Assembly: GCA_963823845.1 (NCBI GenBank)
Contig: CAWGND010000008.1
Span: 62,001-126,000 of the forward strand
Reading direction: 5' to 3'
Source: Alloacidobacterium sp963823845
Lineage (GTDB): Bacteria; Acidobacteriota; Terriglobia; Terriglobales; Acidobacteriaceae
DNA: 64,000 nt
Every line of letters begins with the position of its first letter. Position 1 is the stretch's first letter. The notes beneath the pieces are model-generated. The model ran no database searches. It was not told the origin of the DNA and saw only the letters and a list, made by a program, of their open reading frames with translations. Positions 10,353 to 18,931 of this stretch are shown piece after piece. The translations under genes and the position numbers were made by a program.

Positions 10353-10389
10353 ACTGTCCGGATTCGAACAAATGTGTCCGGATCCGGAC
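10353..10389. promoter_or_regulatory. GTCCGGAT half-site plus 14-bp palindrome
   Basis: GTCCGGATCCGGAC (10376-10389) is a perfect 14-base palindrome. A direct repeat of its left half, TGTCCGGAT, occurs about 20 bp upstream. Both lie in the space upstream of the minus-strand regulator gene starting at 10230 and beyond the stop of the aldo/keto reductase. Candidate operator, possibly autoregulatory. Confidence 0.35.
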
Positions 10390-10400
10390 TCCTCGAGCAT

Positions 10401-11381
10401 TTACAGACTGAGCATGCCCATCATTTCCGGCGAATAACGCTCTCCCTGCGCTACGCCTCTGGGAGCGATGGCGTCCAGGGCTGCCAGTTCTTCCTGTGTC
10501 AGTTTCATTTCGCCTGCAGCCATATTTTCCTCAAGGTAGCTGCGTCGTTTGGTGCCGGGAATCGGAACAATGTCGTCGCCCTGTGCCAGCACCCATGCCA
10601 GCGCCAGCTGCGATGCTCTGACCTCCCGCTTTTCGGCAAGCTCTTCAATTTTCACGACCAGATCGAGATTCTTCTGAAAGTTTTCTCCCTGAAAGCGCGG
10701 AGACGTGTGTCGCCAGTCGTTGGCAGCGAGGTCGCTGGGCTTGCGGATCTGCCCGGTGAGAAACCCTCGCCCCAACGGGGAATACGCAACGAATCCGATG
10801 CCCAGTTCCCGCACAGTGGGCAGAGTCTCGCCTTCTTCGCGGCTCCAGAGTGAGAACTCGGTCTGAAGAGCGGCGATGGGATGCACGGCATGAGCGCGGC
10901 GAATGGTCTTTGCACCCGCTTCAGAAAGGCCGAGGTATCGCACCTTTCCGGCCTTTACCAGCTCAGCCATGGCGCCGACGGTTTCCTCGATAGGAGTCGA
11001 GGGGTCGACGCGGTGCTGGTAGTAGAGATCGATGGTGTCGATACCGAGCCGCTTCAGGCTGGCGTCACAGGACGCGTAGACATACTCCGGGCTGCCGTCC
11101 ACTCCGCGCGTGCCGTCCGCCTTGCGGACGATGCCAAACTTGGTGGCGATGATGACTTTGTCGCGATGTGGCTTGAGAGTGCGGCCTACCAGTTCTTCAT
11201 TGGTGTGCGGGCCGTATACGTCAGACGTGTCGAAGAAGTTGACACCGAGATCGAGGGCCCGATGGAGCGTGGCGACGGATTCTGCTTCGTCGCGAGGACC
11301 GTAGAAATCGGACATCCCCATGCAACCCAGTCCAATTGCGGAAACCGTGAGACCCTGCGTGCCTAACCTACGCTGCTGCAT
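10401..11381 (-). CDS. Aldo/keto reductase
   Basis: A 326-residue NADPH-dependent aldo/keto reductase. The catalytic tetrad is visible as D51 (in FFDTSDVYG), Y56, K81 (IATKFG) and H123 (YYQHRVD). The C-terminal cofactor-binding region carries PIPGTKRRSYLEEN. Length and motifs are those of the YhdN/YakC-like soluble oxidoreductases, which reduce small aldehydes and ketones; the natural substrate is unknown. An AAAGGAG Shine-Dalgarno precedes ATG 11381. It is a single gene followed by the candidate operator region. Confidence 0.93.
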   Translation of the reverse strand: MQQRRLGTQGLTVSAIGLGCMGMSDFYGPRDEAESVATLHRALDLGVNFFDTSDVYGPHTNEELVGRTLKPHRDKVIIATKFGIVRKADGTRGVDGSPEYVYASCDASLKRLGIDTIDLYYQHRVDPSTPIEETVGAMAELVKAGKVRYLGLSEAGAKTIRRAHAVHPIAALQTEFSLWSREEGETLPTVRELGIGFVAYSPLGRGFLTGQIRKPSDLAANDWRHTSPRFQGENFQKNLDLVVKIEELAEKREVRASQLALAWVLAQGDDIVPIPGTKRRSYLEENMAAGEMKLTQEELAALDAIAPRGVAQGERYSPEMMGMLSL

Positions 11382-11565
11382 GCTTGTCTCCTTTGGTGTA
11401 TCAGATTCCGGGCGGCGGAAGAGGATGCGAAGGGATGAAAGGCTGTATCAGCGAGGTGAATGGCGCGTTTTTTCAGCACGAACCGTTCCGCTTTTGACGA
11501 CAAGAAAAAAAGCTGGTGGCGCGATGCCTGTCCCAGCCTTCCGTGTCTGATGGCGAGTCTGAAGC

Positions 11566-12249
11566 CTACTTCAAGCCTTTGTCCATGCGGTAGAGCACGC
11601 CGACGGAAATCGCAAATTGATCCTTGAGTCCTACGCCGCCGAAGTCCGTGAATGTAGCGTCGGGCGAGATGCGGAAGACAAGACGTGGCGAGCGGTTCAG
11701 GTCGATCGATCCGCCGAACGCGCTGCCAAATGCAAACTGATTGTTGAAGAGGCCCAATAATCCCGGTGGAACACCGCTGAGGGCATGCTGGAAGTCGCCA
11801 TAGGCTCCGCCGACGAGGGCGTGGAAGGTCATCGAGGCGTGCTCGTTGCTGGGGCCGCGAAATTCGGGTCCAACGAGGAACATATACTCACTTACAAACG
11901 GTCCCGTGATGCCGTATGGATTCGGCACGACGCCGGAGGTCCCGTAATATCCGCGCACATTGCCAGCTACCGCCACGCGCGGGGTCAAGAAGCGGGCAGC
12001 CTGTGCATCGAAGCCGCCCAGGTTTGCGCCCTGCAGCAGATTTGGCCCCGCGTTAAAGTGCGAGTACGCAAAGCCGGCGTAAAGCTCCCACTTGTAGTCA
12101 TATTTCACGCCGGCAAGGGCGCTGTTGGGAGCCACAGTGGGTGTGGGGGTGCTTTGTGCTTGGGCCTGGGACTGTGCCTGGCAGCTGGCGCAGAAAATAA
12201 AAACGGCGATTGCAACAAAGGCCAGACAAGAAAAACGCGTGTTTCTCAA
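11566..12249 (-). CDS. Outer-membrane beta-barrel protein
   Basis: A 227-residue protein with a clear signal peptide (hydrophobic core then CQAQ), a short Gln/Ser/Pro linker and then alternating aromatic/polar strands typical of a small eight-stranded barrel (YKWELYAGFAYSHFN; C-terminal FAISVGVLYRMD). The strand pattern resembles OmpA/OmpW-like surface porins. No enzyme motif is seen. Transcribed alone and divergently from the gene at 12400. Confidence 0.75.
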   Translation of the reverse strand: MRNTRFSCLAFVAIAVFIFCASCQAQSQAQAQSTPTPTVAPNSALAGVKYDYKWELYAGFAYSHFNAGPNLLQGANLGGFDAQAARFLTPRVAVAGNVRGYYGTSGVVPNPYGITGPFVSEYMFLVGPEFRGPSNEHASMTFHALVGGAYGDFQHALSGVPPGLLGLFNNQFAFGSAFGGSIDLNRSPRLVFRISPDATFTDFGGVGLKDQFAISVGVLYRMDKGLK

Positions 12250-12399
12250 CAGAAAAAAACCTCCACAAATCCGGGCAACGGAAAATTCCCGCAGAAAATT
12301 CTCTTAGACTTTCCCGTAAATTTTAAAGATACATGGCGAGGCGCTATTCTGTCAGATCGCAGGAGCGCAATTTGCCTGGAAATGCGGCTAGTCTAGATC

Positions 12400-12840
12400 G
12401 TGATGACGGCAAGAGAAAAACTCACAAACACTACTTTCGATTCGCTGGAAGGCATGATGCTGGCTTATGCCGCGGAGGCGGTGCGTGTCGCTGCCTCCGA
12501 CCATGAGCGCAAGCTCGATTATTCCTCAACTTCGATTGAATCAGTAGAAAGCATTCTGGATGCACTCGCTCCCGTGCAGGAAAGCGATCTCGAATGGCTG
12601 ACGAAGGTGTGGGGCAGCTATTTTGGCGAGGTTTTCCGCCGCCGTTATCCCTCGGAATGGACAATGAGCGAATATCCCGGCGGCAAGTTCTCAGTCCCGA
12701 CGCTGGAAATTGGCGGCTCACGTATCTATCCGCTGCTGAAAGTCCACCGCCGGCTGACGCTAGGCGCGTCGGAAAATTTGGTGACATTTACGGAGATGGC
12801 GCGGAAACGTCTGGACGCCTTGCATCCGCCAGCAAATTAA
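12400..12840 (+). CDS. Hypothetical protein, DUF3806-like
   Basis: A 146-residue soluble protein; GTG 12400 or ATG 12403 can start it. The middle (LEWLTKVWGSYFGEVFRRRY followed by a Trp and a strand-rich end with IYPLLKVHRRL) looks like the small DUF3806-type domain. No signal peptide or membrane helix. Function unknown. It lies 102 bp upstream of tatA in the same direction. Confidence 0.6.
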   Translation: MMTAREKLTNTTFDSLEGMMLAYAAEAVRVAASDHERKLDYSSTSIESVESILDALAPVQESDLEWLTKVWGSYFGEVFRRRYPSEWTMSEYPGGKFSVPTLEIGGSRIYPLLKVHRRLTLGASENLVTFTEMARKRLDALHPPAN

Positions 12841-12942
12841 CTACGTACTCAACATGGAGTTTCGCGCCGGGCCGTGGCTCTGTGCGACAATATGTGAAAC
12901 GGAGGAAATTCCCGCGCGCATGCGCCCGGGAGATATCCCACT

Positions 12943-13149
12943 ATGCTCGATAATCTGTTTACACCGACGCATCTGCTGATTATTCTCGTCATCGCACTGT
13001 TGATTTTCGGTCCCCGCAAACTGCCTGAGCTTGGCAAGGGGCTTGGCGAGGGTCTGCGTGGATTCAAGGATGGCATCAAGGGCGGAAGCACTGAGGCCCC
13101 CAAGCAGGAACCGGTAACGAAGACCGACGCGACTCCGCAGCCGAAATGA
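12943..13149 (+). CDS. tatA: Twin-arginine translocase subunit TatA/E
   Basis: A 68-residue protein with the TatA layout: a short periplasmic N-terminus, one transmembrane helix (LLIILVIALLIFG), the FGPRKLPELGKGLGEGLR hinge and amphipathic helix, and a hydrophilic tail. TatA oligomers form the pore-like component that passes folded proteins with twin-arginine signals, such as the oxidoreductase at 3273. No tatB or tatC lies in the window. Confidence 0.95.
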   Translation: MLDNLFTPTHLLIILVIALLIFGPRKLPELGKGLGEGLRGFKDGIKGGSTEAPKQEPVTKTDATPQPK

Positions 13150-13221
13150 TTTTAAAGACTGCGCCGTTCGGCCCGATGTAGCGCATCGCGCTCCCCTGAA
13201 CGGCCAGTTCCCGGAGAAGGC

Positions 13222-14037
13222 ATGTCTGGACGGCCCGTCTCAAGTCCGTATTTAGTCAAGCCTCATCAAAAAGTAAAACTCCACCACTTTCCTACTGCTG
13301 AAACCGGACGCTATCGCAACAAGGAGGAAGCTGCTGCCGATCTTGAGCAGCATCGTCAGAGACTTGACGAACTGCAGGAGCTGCTCACCGCCGACTGCCA
13401 GCATGCAGTGCTCATTGTGCTACAAGGCGTGGACACGGCGGGAAAAGACGGTACGATCCGCCACATCTTTACGGGTGTCAACCCTCAGGCCTGCAACGTA
13501 ACTCCATTTAAGGTTCCGACGCCTCTTGAATTGAGGCACGATTTTTTATGGCGCGCGCATCGCAACGTTCCGCAGTACGGAACGATTGGCATTTTCAACC
13601 GCTCGCATTATGAAGACGTGCTGGTGACGCGGGTACACAAGCAAGTCTCCGACAAGCAGGTGAAGGAACGCTTTCGCCAGATCGTCAATTTTGAAACGAC
13701 ACTGGCTGAGAATAATGTCACGGTTCTGAAGTTTTTTCTGCACATCAGCCGCGAAGAGCAGACGCGCCGTCTCGCCGAGCGCCTTGCCGACAAAGACAAG
13801 CAGTGGAAACTAAGCGAAGCCGATTTTGCCGAGCGCGGTTACTGGCCGCAGTACACGAAGGCCTACCAGGACGCGATTGAGCACACCAGCCGTAAGCATG
13901 CACCGTGGTTCATCATTCCTGCCGATCACAAGTGGTATCGCAATGTGGCCACTTCAGGAATTCTGGTCGATGCGATCGGGAAGTTGAAGATGAAATATCC
14001 CAAGCCAGACTTCGACCCCAGCAAAATCAAGCTCTAG
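13222..14037 (+). CDS. ppk2: Polyphosphate kinase 2 family nucleotide phosphotransferase
   Basis: A 271-residue PPK2-family enzyme that transfers phosphate between polyphosphate and nucleotides. Walker A is GVDTAGKDG (69-77); the Walker B/lid region is IGIFNRSHYEDVL (about 122-134), followed by an Arg-rich lid. Length fits one-domain enzymes of class I or III; which of AMP, ADP or GDP is used cannot be fixed from sequence. GGAGAAGGC precedes ATG 13222. It is convergent with the pyr operon, with stops 6 bp apart. Confidence 0.92.
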   Translation: MSGRPVSSPYLVKPHQKVKLHHFPTAETGRYRNKEEAAADLEQHRQRLDELQELLTADCQHAVLIVLQGVDTAGKDGTIRHIFTGVNPQACNVTPFKVPTPLELRHDFLWRAHRNVPQYGTIGIFNRSHYEDVLVTRVHKQVSDKQVKERFRQIVNFETTLAENNVTVLKFFLHISREEQTRRLAERLADKDKQWKLSEADFAERGYWPQYTKAYQDAIEHTSRKHAPWFIIPADHKWYRNVATSGILVDAIGKLKMKYPKPDFDPSKIKL

Positions 14038-14042
14038 CAGTG

Positions 14043-15347
14043 CTATCCGCGATAAACGATGCGGCCCTCGCTGATGGTTGCGGTCACAGAGCCGAGCATC
14101 GTCCAGCCGTCAAACGGCGTGTTCTTCGATTTCGACTTGGTTGCAGATGCGCGGAATGTCCATTGCTTTTTCGGGTCGAAGAGGACGACGTCCGCGAAGG
14201 AGCCTGCGGCGAGGCTACCGCGGCCTTTCAGATTCAGCACAGCCGCAGGCTGCGTGCTCAGCAGCGAAATGATGCGGCTCAGCGGCAGTTTATGTTTGCC
14301 GTGCAGCACGGCCATCGTTAGTCCGAGGGCTGTTTCAAGGCCGGTGATGCCGTTCGGCGCGCGCTCGAACTCCTGCTCTTTTTCGTGCGCCGCGTGCGGC
14401 GCATGGTCTGTGGCGATGGAATCGACTGCGCCTTCGATGATGCCTTCGAGCATGGCTTCGCGATCTGCTTCCGAACGCAGAGGAGGATTCATCTTTGCAT
14501 GAGTGTCGTACTCGGAGACGGCTTCTTCGTTGAGGACGAAATGATGCGGGGCCACTTCGCAGGTGACATGCAATCCGTTGCGCCGCGCACGCTTCACCGC
14601 TTCGAGCGCTTTTGCGGTGGAGAGATGAGCGACGTGCAGATACGCGCGGCCATTTTTCATCTCCGCCAGCAACCGGATATCACGCTCGACCAGGCTCGAC
14701 TCGGCTTCTACCGGCATGCCGCGCAAGCCAAGACGAAAGGCCAGCGCGCCCGCATTCATCGAGCATCTTTCGGTCATTCGTGTGTCTTCCGCATGCTGGA
14801 TGACGGGCAGTCCAGCGCGCGCAGCCGCAGCCAGCGTCTGACGCATAATGGAATCGCCAAGGATCGGTTTGCCGTCGTCGGTTACTGCTACAGCGCCTGC
14901 GGCTTTGAGCGCGCCGTACTCGGTCAGTGCTTCGCCCATGCTGCCACGCGTCGCTGCGGCGATGGGGAAGACGCGAGTCTGCGCATTGCGCTCGGGCGAT
15001 TGCATCCAGCGCGTGATGTCGGGTGAATCATTGACAGGAATCGTGTTGGGCATGGCGCAGACCGCGGTAAAGCCGCCTGCGGCCGCCGCCGCCGTGCCGG
15101 AGGCGATCGTCTCTTTGTAGCCCTGTCCCGGCTCGCGCAGATGGACGTGAATGTCGACCAGGCCTGGTGCAACGATCAGGCCCTTGGCGTCGATCACTTC
15201 GGCAGTCTCTTGTTTTGCCGCCGCGTTCAGCTTGCCCGGTGCGTCGATGGCGGAGACGCGGCCATCCTTGAGCAGCAGATCACGATCGGCGTCGACGCCT
15301 GACGATGGATCAACGACGCGCCCTCCCCGAATGAGAATCGGCTTCAT
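14043..15347 (-). CDS. pyrC: Dihydroorotase
   Basis: A 434-residue class I dihydroorotase, third step of de novo pyrimidine synthesis (carbamoyl-aspartate to dihydroorotate). Metal ligands are present at HVH (H67, H69), D157 (VTDDG), H185 (IQHAED), H238 (LHVAH) and D314 (ATDHAPH), with substrate-binding MPNT at 99-102, so the enzyme should be active. Its start overlaps the end of pyrB by four bases, indicating translational coupling, as expected for PyrB-PyrC complexes. Confidence 0.97.
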   Translation of the reverse strand: MKPILIRGGRVVDPSSGVDADRDLLLKDGRVSAIDAPGKLNAAAKQETAEVIDAKGLIVAPGLVDIHVHLREPGQGYKETIASGTAAAAAGGFTAVCAMPNTIPVNDSPDITRWMQSPERNAQTRVFPIAAATRGSMGEALTEYGALKAAGAVAVTDDGKPILGDSIMRQTLAAAARAGLPVIQHAEDTRMTERCSMNAGALAFRLGLRGMPVEAESSLVERDIRLLAEMKNGRAYLHVAHLSTAKALEAVKRARRNGLHVTCEVAPHHFVLNEEAVSEYDTHAKMNPPLRSEADREAMLEGIIEGAVDSIATDHAPHAAHEKEQEFERAPNGITGLETALGLTMAVLHGKHKLPLSRIISLLSTQPAAVLNLKGRGSLAAGSFADVVLFDPKKQWTFRASATKSKSKNTPFDGWTMLGSVTATISEGRIVYRG

Positions 15348-16384
15348 TTGCGCTTTCCTTTCGACGCCGCGTGACTCGTTGTATTTGTCGAGAAAGCGCG
15401 GAGAAGGAGGGCCATGCGAATGGCTATGCCGTGACGCACCTGCTCGGCGATGGCCGATTGCGGACCGTCGGCTACTTCGCTGGTGATTTCGAGGCCGCGA
15501 ATCATAGGGCCCGGATGCAGGATGAGAGCACTGGGCACCTGTGCGGCGATACGCTCTGCGTTCGCCTGGTAGCGCTGCTTGTATTCCTCGAGATCGAGAT
15601 TCAATCCGGCCAGGCGCTCCGCCTGAATGCGCAGCATCATGACAACCTGCGATTGCTTGAGAGCCTTGTCAAAGTCACGCTCGATCTCTATGCCAGGACC
15701 AGCGGATGCCGCTGTTTCGGGCAGCAACGCCTGTGGTCCGGAGAGCACGACACGCGCGCCGAGGCGTGGCAGCAGCAACATATTCGAACGCGCAACACGG
15801 CTGTGGAAGATGTCGCCGCAGATAGTGACCGTCACTCCCTTGAGCGTTGTTTCAGAAACAGGTGCGGGTTTGGTTCCGCGCAGGTGCGTCAGAATCGTGC
15901 GCAAATCGAGCAGGGCCTGCGAGGGATGCTCGTGCATGCCATCGCCTGCGTTCAGAACCGGCAGTTCAGTTGCCCGCGAGAGCACGTATGGCGCTCCCGA
16001 TGAAGGATGCCGCAGGATGATGCACTCGGCGCCGAGAGCACGCAGAGTGATGCCAGTGTCCTTGAGTGATTCGCCCTTTTCGATACTTGACGACTGCGCG
16101 CTCACAAGCACCGTGTCCGCACCGAGTTGCTTTGCGGCCAATTCAAAGGAAGTGCGCGTGCGCGTACTCGATTCGTAGAAGAGCAGCGACACGCGGCGCT
16201 TGAAGAGATGCTTCATGCGCTTCAGCACGTCTTCGCTCTCGAGCGCCACCGCGGCTTTGAGAATCGAGCTGACATCGTCGAGGCTCAGATCGGCCACGGA
16301 AAGCAGCGAGCCCGGATGATGTGAAAAGGCTTGTGGCGTGCGGGTTGCGGGCGCGTTGCGCGGTTTAGCTTGCGATTTAGGCAT
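15344..16384 (-). CDS. pyrB: Aspartate carbamoyltransferase catalytic subunit
   Basis: About 346 residues from ATG 16384 (an in-frame ATG at 16426 would add 14 residues). Carbamoyl-phosphate binding STRTRTSFE is at 73-81, the 80s-loop SSIEKGES near 99-106, HPSQALLD at 153-160 and the late HPGPMIRG motif near the C-terminus. It condenses carbamoyl phosphate and aspartate. It sits between pyrR and pyrC and overlaps pyrC. No pyrI regulatory gene is seen. Confidence 0.96.
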   Translation of the reverse strand: MPKSQAKPRNAPATRTPQAFSHHPGSLLSVADLSLDDVSSILKAAVALESEDVLKRMKHLFKRRVSLLFYESSTRTRTSFELAAKQLGADTVLVSAQSSSIEKGESLKDTGITLRALGAECIILRHPSSGAPYVLSRATELPVLNAGDGMHEHPSQALLDLRTILTHLRGTKPAPVSETTLKGVTVTICGDIFHSRVARSNMLLLPRLGARVVLSGPQALLPETAASAGPGIEIERDFDKALKQSQVVMMLRIQAERLAGLNLDLEEYKQRYQANAERIAAQVPSALILHPGPMIRGLEITSEVADGPQSAIAEQVRHGIAIRMALLLRAFSTNTTSHAASKGKRK

Positions 16385-16501
16385 GCGAATACGTTGGAGT
16401 GCTGGAATACGGACTTGCGTTGGCAACGCTCTAGTCAGTCTACGCGAACAGGCTTTGTGTCTGCGTCTTCCATTGACATGGTCTTTAATCGATTCGGTCT
16501 T

Positions 16502-17077
16502 TTAATCGATACGCTCGGCGAGCACCACCTGCTCGTCGTTATCAACTTCGCGCAGCTTGACTTCGATAATTTCGCGGCTGCTGGTCTGGACTGTTCTGCC
16601 GACGAAGGTGGCCTCGATGGGCAGCTCGCGATGGCCGCGATCGATCAACGCAAGAAGCTGTACACGGCGCGGGCGGCCATGATCGAAGAGCGCGTCGAGC
16701 GCGGCGCGCACAGTGCGCCCGGTATAGAGAACGTCGTCGACGAGGACAACATCGCGCCCGTTCACATCGAAGCCCACGTCGCCGCGATTGACGACGGGGC
16801 GCACGTCCTTGGTCGAGAGGTCGTCGCGGTAGAAGCTGATATCGAGTACGCCGACATCGACGGGGCGCTTTTCGATAGTGCCAATCAGTTTTCCCAGGCG
16901 CTGGGCCAGAGGAACGCCGCGCCGCTGCACGCCGACCAGGCCGAGGTTGTCGCTGCCGTTGTTTTTCTCGATGATTTCGTGGGCGAGCCGGACCAACGTC
17001 CGCTCAATCTCTGACGCGGACATGATGCGGCCCTTCTCGCGAAGCACTGGCTTGGAGCTTATCTTTGTATCTGTCAT
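16502..17077 (-). CDS. pyrR: Bifunctional pyr operon regulator / uracil phosphoribosyltransferase
   Basis: About 191 residues from ATG 17077. The PRPP-binding signature VVLVDDVLYTGRT and the PyrR-type N-terminus (REKGRIMSASEIERTLVRLA, then VGVQRRGVPLA) are clear. PyrR binds pyr mRNA in the presence of UMP and has weak uracil phosphoribosyltransferase activity. It heads pyrRBC, 117 bp before pyrB. I did not identify an anti-terminator in the leader. Confidence 0.95.
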   Translation of the reverse strand: MTDTKISSKPVLREKGRIMSASEIERTLVRLAHEIIEKNNGSDNLGLVGVQRRGVPLAQRLGKLIGTIEKRPVDVGVLDISFYRDDLSTKDVRPVVNRGDVGFDVNGRDVVLVDDVLYTGRTVRAALDALFDHGRPRRVQLLALIDRGHRELPIEATFVGRTVQTSSREIIEVKLREVDNDEQVVLAERID

Positions 17078-17155
17078 ATAGGCTCTTGCGGGATGATACG
17101 AGGTGCTGATGCTGCGCGGCAAGCTGGCCGTTATGCGTGTCTCCTCTGAATGCCC

Positions 17156-17824
17156 TTATGAATGAATCGACAGCCGCTTGCGCGCTCCCAGCACGCGCGC
17201 GCCGAGCGCTCCGCCGACTGAGGAGAACGCGATCATCATGACCGCGGCAAAGGCTGACATGAACAGCACAACCGCGGCGTGCCCATCGGGCGAGAGCCAG
17301 AAATGAATGAACCAGGGAATCTGCTGCGCCGCCTCGGGGTTCTGGTGGACCATCTGGTCGGTCATCTGCTGCGTGAGCGCAACGAGCTTCTGGTCAATCG
17401 ACGAGCCGCGATGCAGGCCATAGCGTTCAAGGACCATGCTCAGGCCATCGACGACGCTGGACAGGAATGCCGCCAGCAGGCCGACAAGCATGCCGATTCG
17501 CCAACCTCCGCCGGGATTGATCATCAGCGACGCTTTACGCTGGTAAAGCGCTATCGCGCAAAATCCGCCGACCAGCACCCATAAAATACCGAAATCGAGC
17601 AGAGAGCTGAGCACGCCTACGGGCAGCGCGACGATGAGTGCAGTTTGCACAGCCGGACGCCAGGCGACAAGCTGATTCGTGCCGAGGCCGGATCCGTTTC
17701 CATCCGATTGGTAGGGAAGCTGCTCATCGGTAGGCTCAAAGCGCAGCTGGGGGGCTCCGCAATGCGGGCAAAAAAGCTCGGGTGTAGCCAGGGTCGCGCC
17801 GCAGCGATGGCAAGCCAGATCCAT
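17156..17824 (-). CDS. Zinc-ribbon membrane protein
   Basis: About 222 residues from ATG 17824. The first 25 residues form a zinc ribbon with CHRCG and CPHCG knuckles. Three or four hydrophobic segments follow (VALPVGVLSSLLDFGILWVL, IGMLVGLLAAFLSSVV, and a C-terminal helix AFAAVMMIAFSSVGGALG). The family is a common but uncharacterised type. It lies 79 bp upstream of pyrR in the same direction and may share its transcript. Confidence 0.75.
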   Translation of the reverse strand: MDLACHRCGATLATPELFCPHCGAPQLRFEPTDEQLPYQSDGNGSGLGTNQLVAWRPAVQTALIVALPVGVLSSLLDFGILWVLVGGFCAIALYQRKASLMINPGGGWRIGMLVGLLAAFLSSVVDGLSMVLERYGLHRGSSIDQKLVALTQQMTDQMVHQNPEAAQQIPWFIHFWLSPDGHAAVVLFMSAFAAVMMIAFSSVGGALGARVLGARKRLSIHS

Positions 17825-17902
17825 ATCTTTGACCCTATCGCACCGGGCATCGGAACGCAATGCACGGGCAGGCGCAACGCTGCAGCTCCAGAGAACGCAA
17901 TA

Positions 17903-18496
17903 TTACTGGCTGGCGGAGGAATCGTTGTCGTCTACGGCATCAGGCAATTGCAGCTCCACCAGGGCGAATTTGGTATTGTCACCGCTGCCTTTCTTGAATC
18001 CGACCAGATGCTGATGATGCTTGGAGCCGGCACGCAGGCTCAAGTCGTCGGCTTCGTCGATATGCACGTTCTTACTGTTATCTCCGCAGGTGAGGCCTTC
18101 TCGCGTCGTTGTAGGCGTGCCCACAGCCGTATTGTGGTTGCACTGAATCACATCGCCGAAGCGGCCCAGCGCCTTGCGGTAAAAGGTCAGGACCTGATCC
18201 TGCGAGTCCGGTGTCTGATAATTGACAACCTTCACGCGCAGCTGCCATTTGCCGAATCCCATGTGGATATCCGCTGCCTTGTCGTTGTCGTGGTCAGGCA
18301 CAACCTTTGCTCCCGGATAAACCGGCAAGCCAACATCGGCTGCAGTCATATCGTTGGTCCGTACGTGCAAACCGCCCATGGGCGTGTCGATTTTTACGTT
18401 CTTGTCCTCGCCATCTTTTGACTTATCGACCTGAATGCGGCAGCCCGAAGTAACCAGCAGAGCCAGCGCCATGACCGGCAAAATGAAGCGTTTCAT
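17903..18496 (-). CDS. Putative lipoprotein
   Basis: About 197 residues from ATG 18496, which has a good AGGAGA ribosome site; longer in-frame starts lack one. The N-terminus MKRFILPVMALALLVTSGC is a lipoprotein signal with a slightly atypical lipobox (TSGC). The mature part is hydrophilic, begins with Lys/Asp-rich sequence, and contains GLPVYPGAKVV and a VLTFYRKALGRFGDV segment typical of acidobacterial 'YPGA' lipoproteins. Function unknown. Divergent from the RNA candidate at 18626. Confidence 0.75.
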   Translation of the reverse strand: MKRFILPVMALALLVTSGCRIQVDKSKDGEDKNVKIDTPMGGLHVRTNDMTAADVGLPVYPGAKVVPDHDNDKAADIHMGFGKWQLRVKVVNYQTPDSQDQVLTFYRKALGRFGDVIQCNHNTAVGTPTTTREGLTCGDNSKNVHIDEADDLSLRAGSKHHQHLVGFKKGSGDNTKFALVELQLPDAVDDNDSSASQ

Positions 18497-18591
18497 CAAT
18501 TCATTTCTCCTGAGAACACATACGCTTTGGCAGCAGCGTCCGTTCCCGTTCATCGTATTCCCTCTGCCGCCCAAATTTTTGTGCAATTTTC

Positions 18592-18620
18592 TTGACATAT
18601 GTGCACTGCTGGTACAACAT
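18592..18620 (+). promoter_or_regulatory. Candidate promoter of the structured RNA
   Basis: A consensus -35 TTGACA occurs at 18592-18597. The -10 is weak: TACAAC (18613-18618, 15-bp spacer) or CAACAT at a 17-bp spacer. It would start transcription near 18626, just before the paired segments. Confidence 0.35.
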
Positions 18621-18625
18621 ATAGA

Positions 18626-18780
18626 GCGGCTGCATGATTTGGTTCTATTCGTAGAACAGATTGACGCATTCCCGAAGAATCTACTTAGGGAGGGGTTCTT
18701 CACGGAGGCAAGATTGCGTTAGTCCTTGTCAGTCGCAATGGGTAGGAACTGAGAGGCTTCCAACGGGCGAAGCCTCTTTT
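18626..18780 (+). ncRNA. Candidate structured RNA, possibly 6S-like
   Basis: This non-coding stretch folds strongly on the plus strand. GTTCTA-TTCG-TAGAAC (18642-18657) is a perfect UUCG tetraloop hairpin. GATTGACGCA (18659-18668) pairs over ten bases with TGCGTTAGTC (18715-18724), enclosing a perfect eight-base helix GAAGAATC/GGTTCTTC (18674-18681 with 18694-18701). An alternative outer stem pairs 18638-18646 with 18745-18753 and would leave a large internal bubble, as in 6S RNA. A rho-independent terminator follows directly. It could instead be a leader of the downstream flavin oxidoreductase gene. Family assignment is inference. Confidence 0.45.
18752..18780 (+). terminator. Rho-independent terminator 1
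   Basis: AGAGGCTT and AAGCCTCT pair around a ten-base loop and are followed by a T run. The U-tract is on the plus strand, ending the candidate RNA. Confidence 0.75.
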
Positions 18781-18811
18781 GTTTTGGTGCCCGGGAGAAC
18801 AACGTGAACCG

Positions 18812-18839
18812 GACCGCAGCCGTGCGCTGCGGTCTTTTT
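18812..18839 (+). terminator. Rho-independent terminator 2
   Basis: GACCGCAGC/GCTGCGGTC, a nine-base GC-rich stem with a five-base loop, followed by TTTTT. It backs up terminator 1 and isolates the gene at 18932 from upstream transcription. Confidence 0.8.
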
Positions 18840-18931
18840 GTTGATGCTCTGCGACGAATCTCTCTTGGCCACATCTTAATCAATTCACGTCTGAAAGATG
18901 AGATGCTTACACCACTAGGGAGATGACTGCC

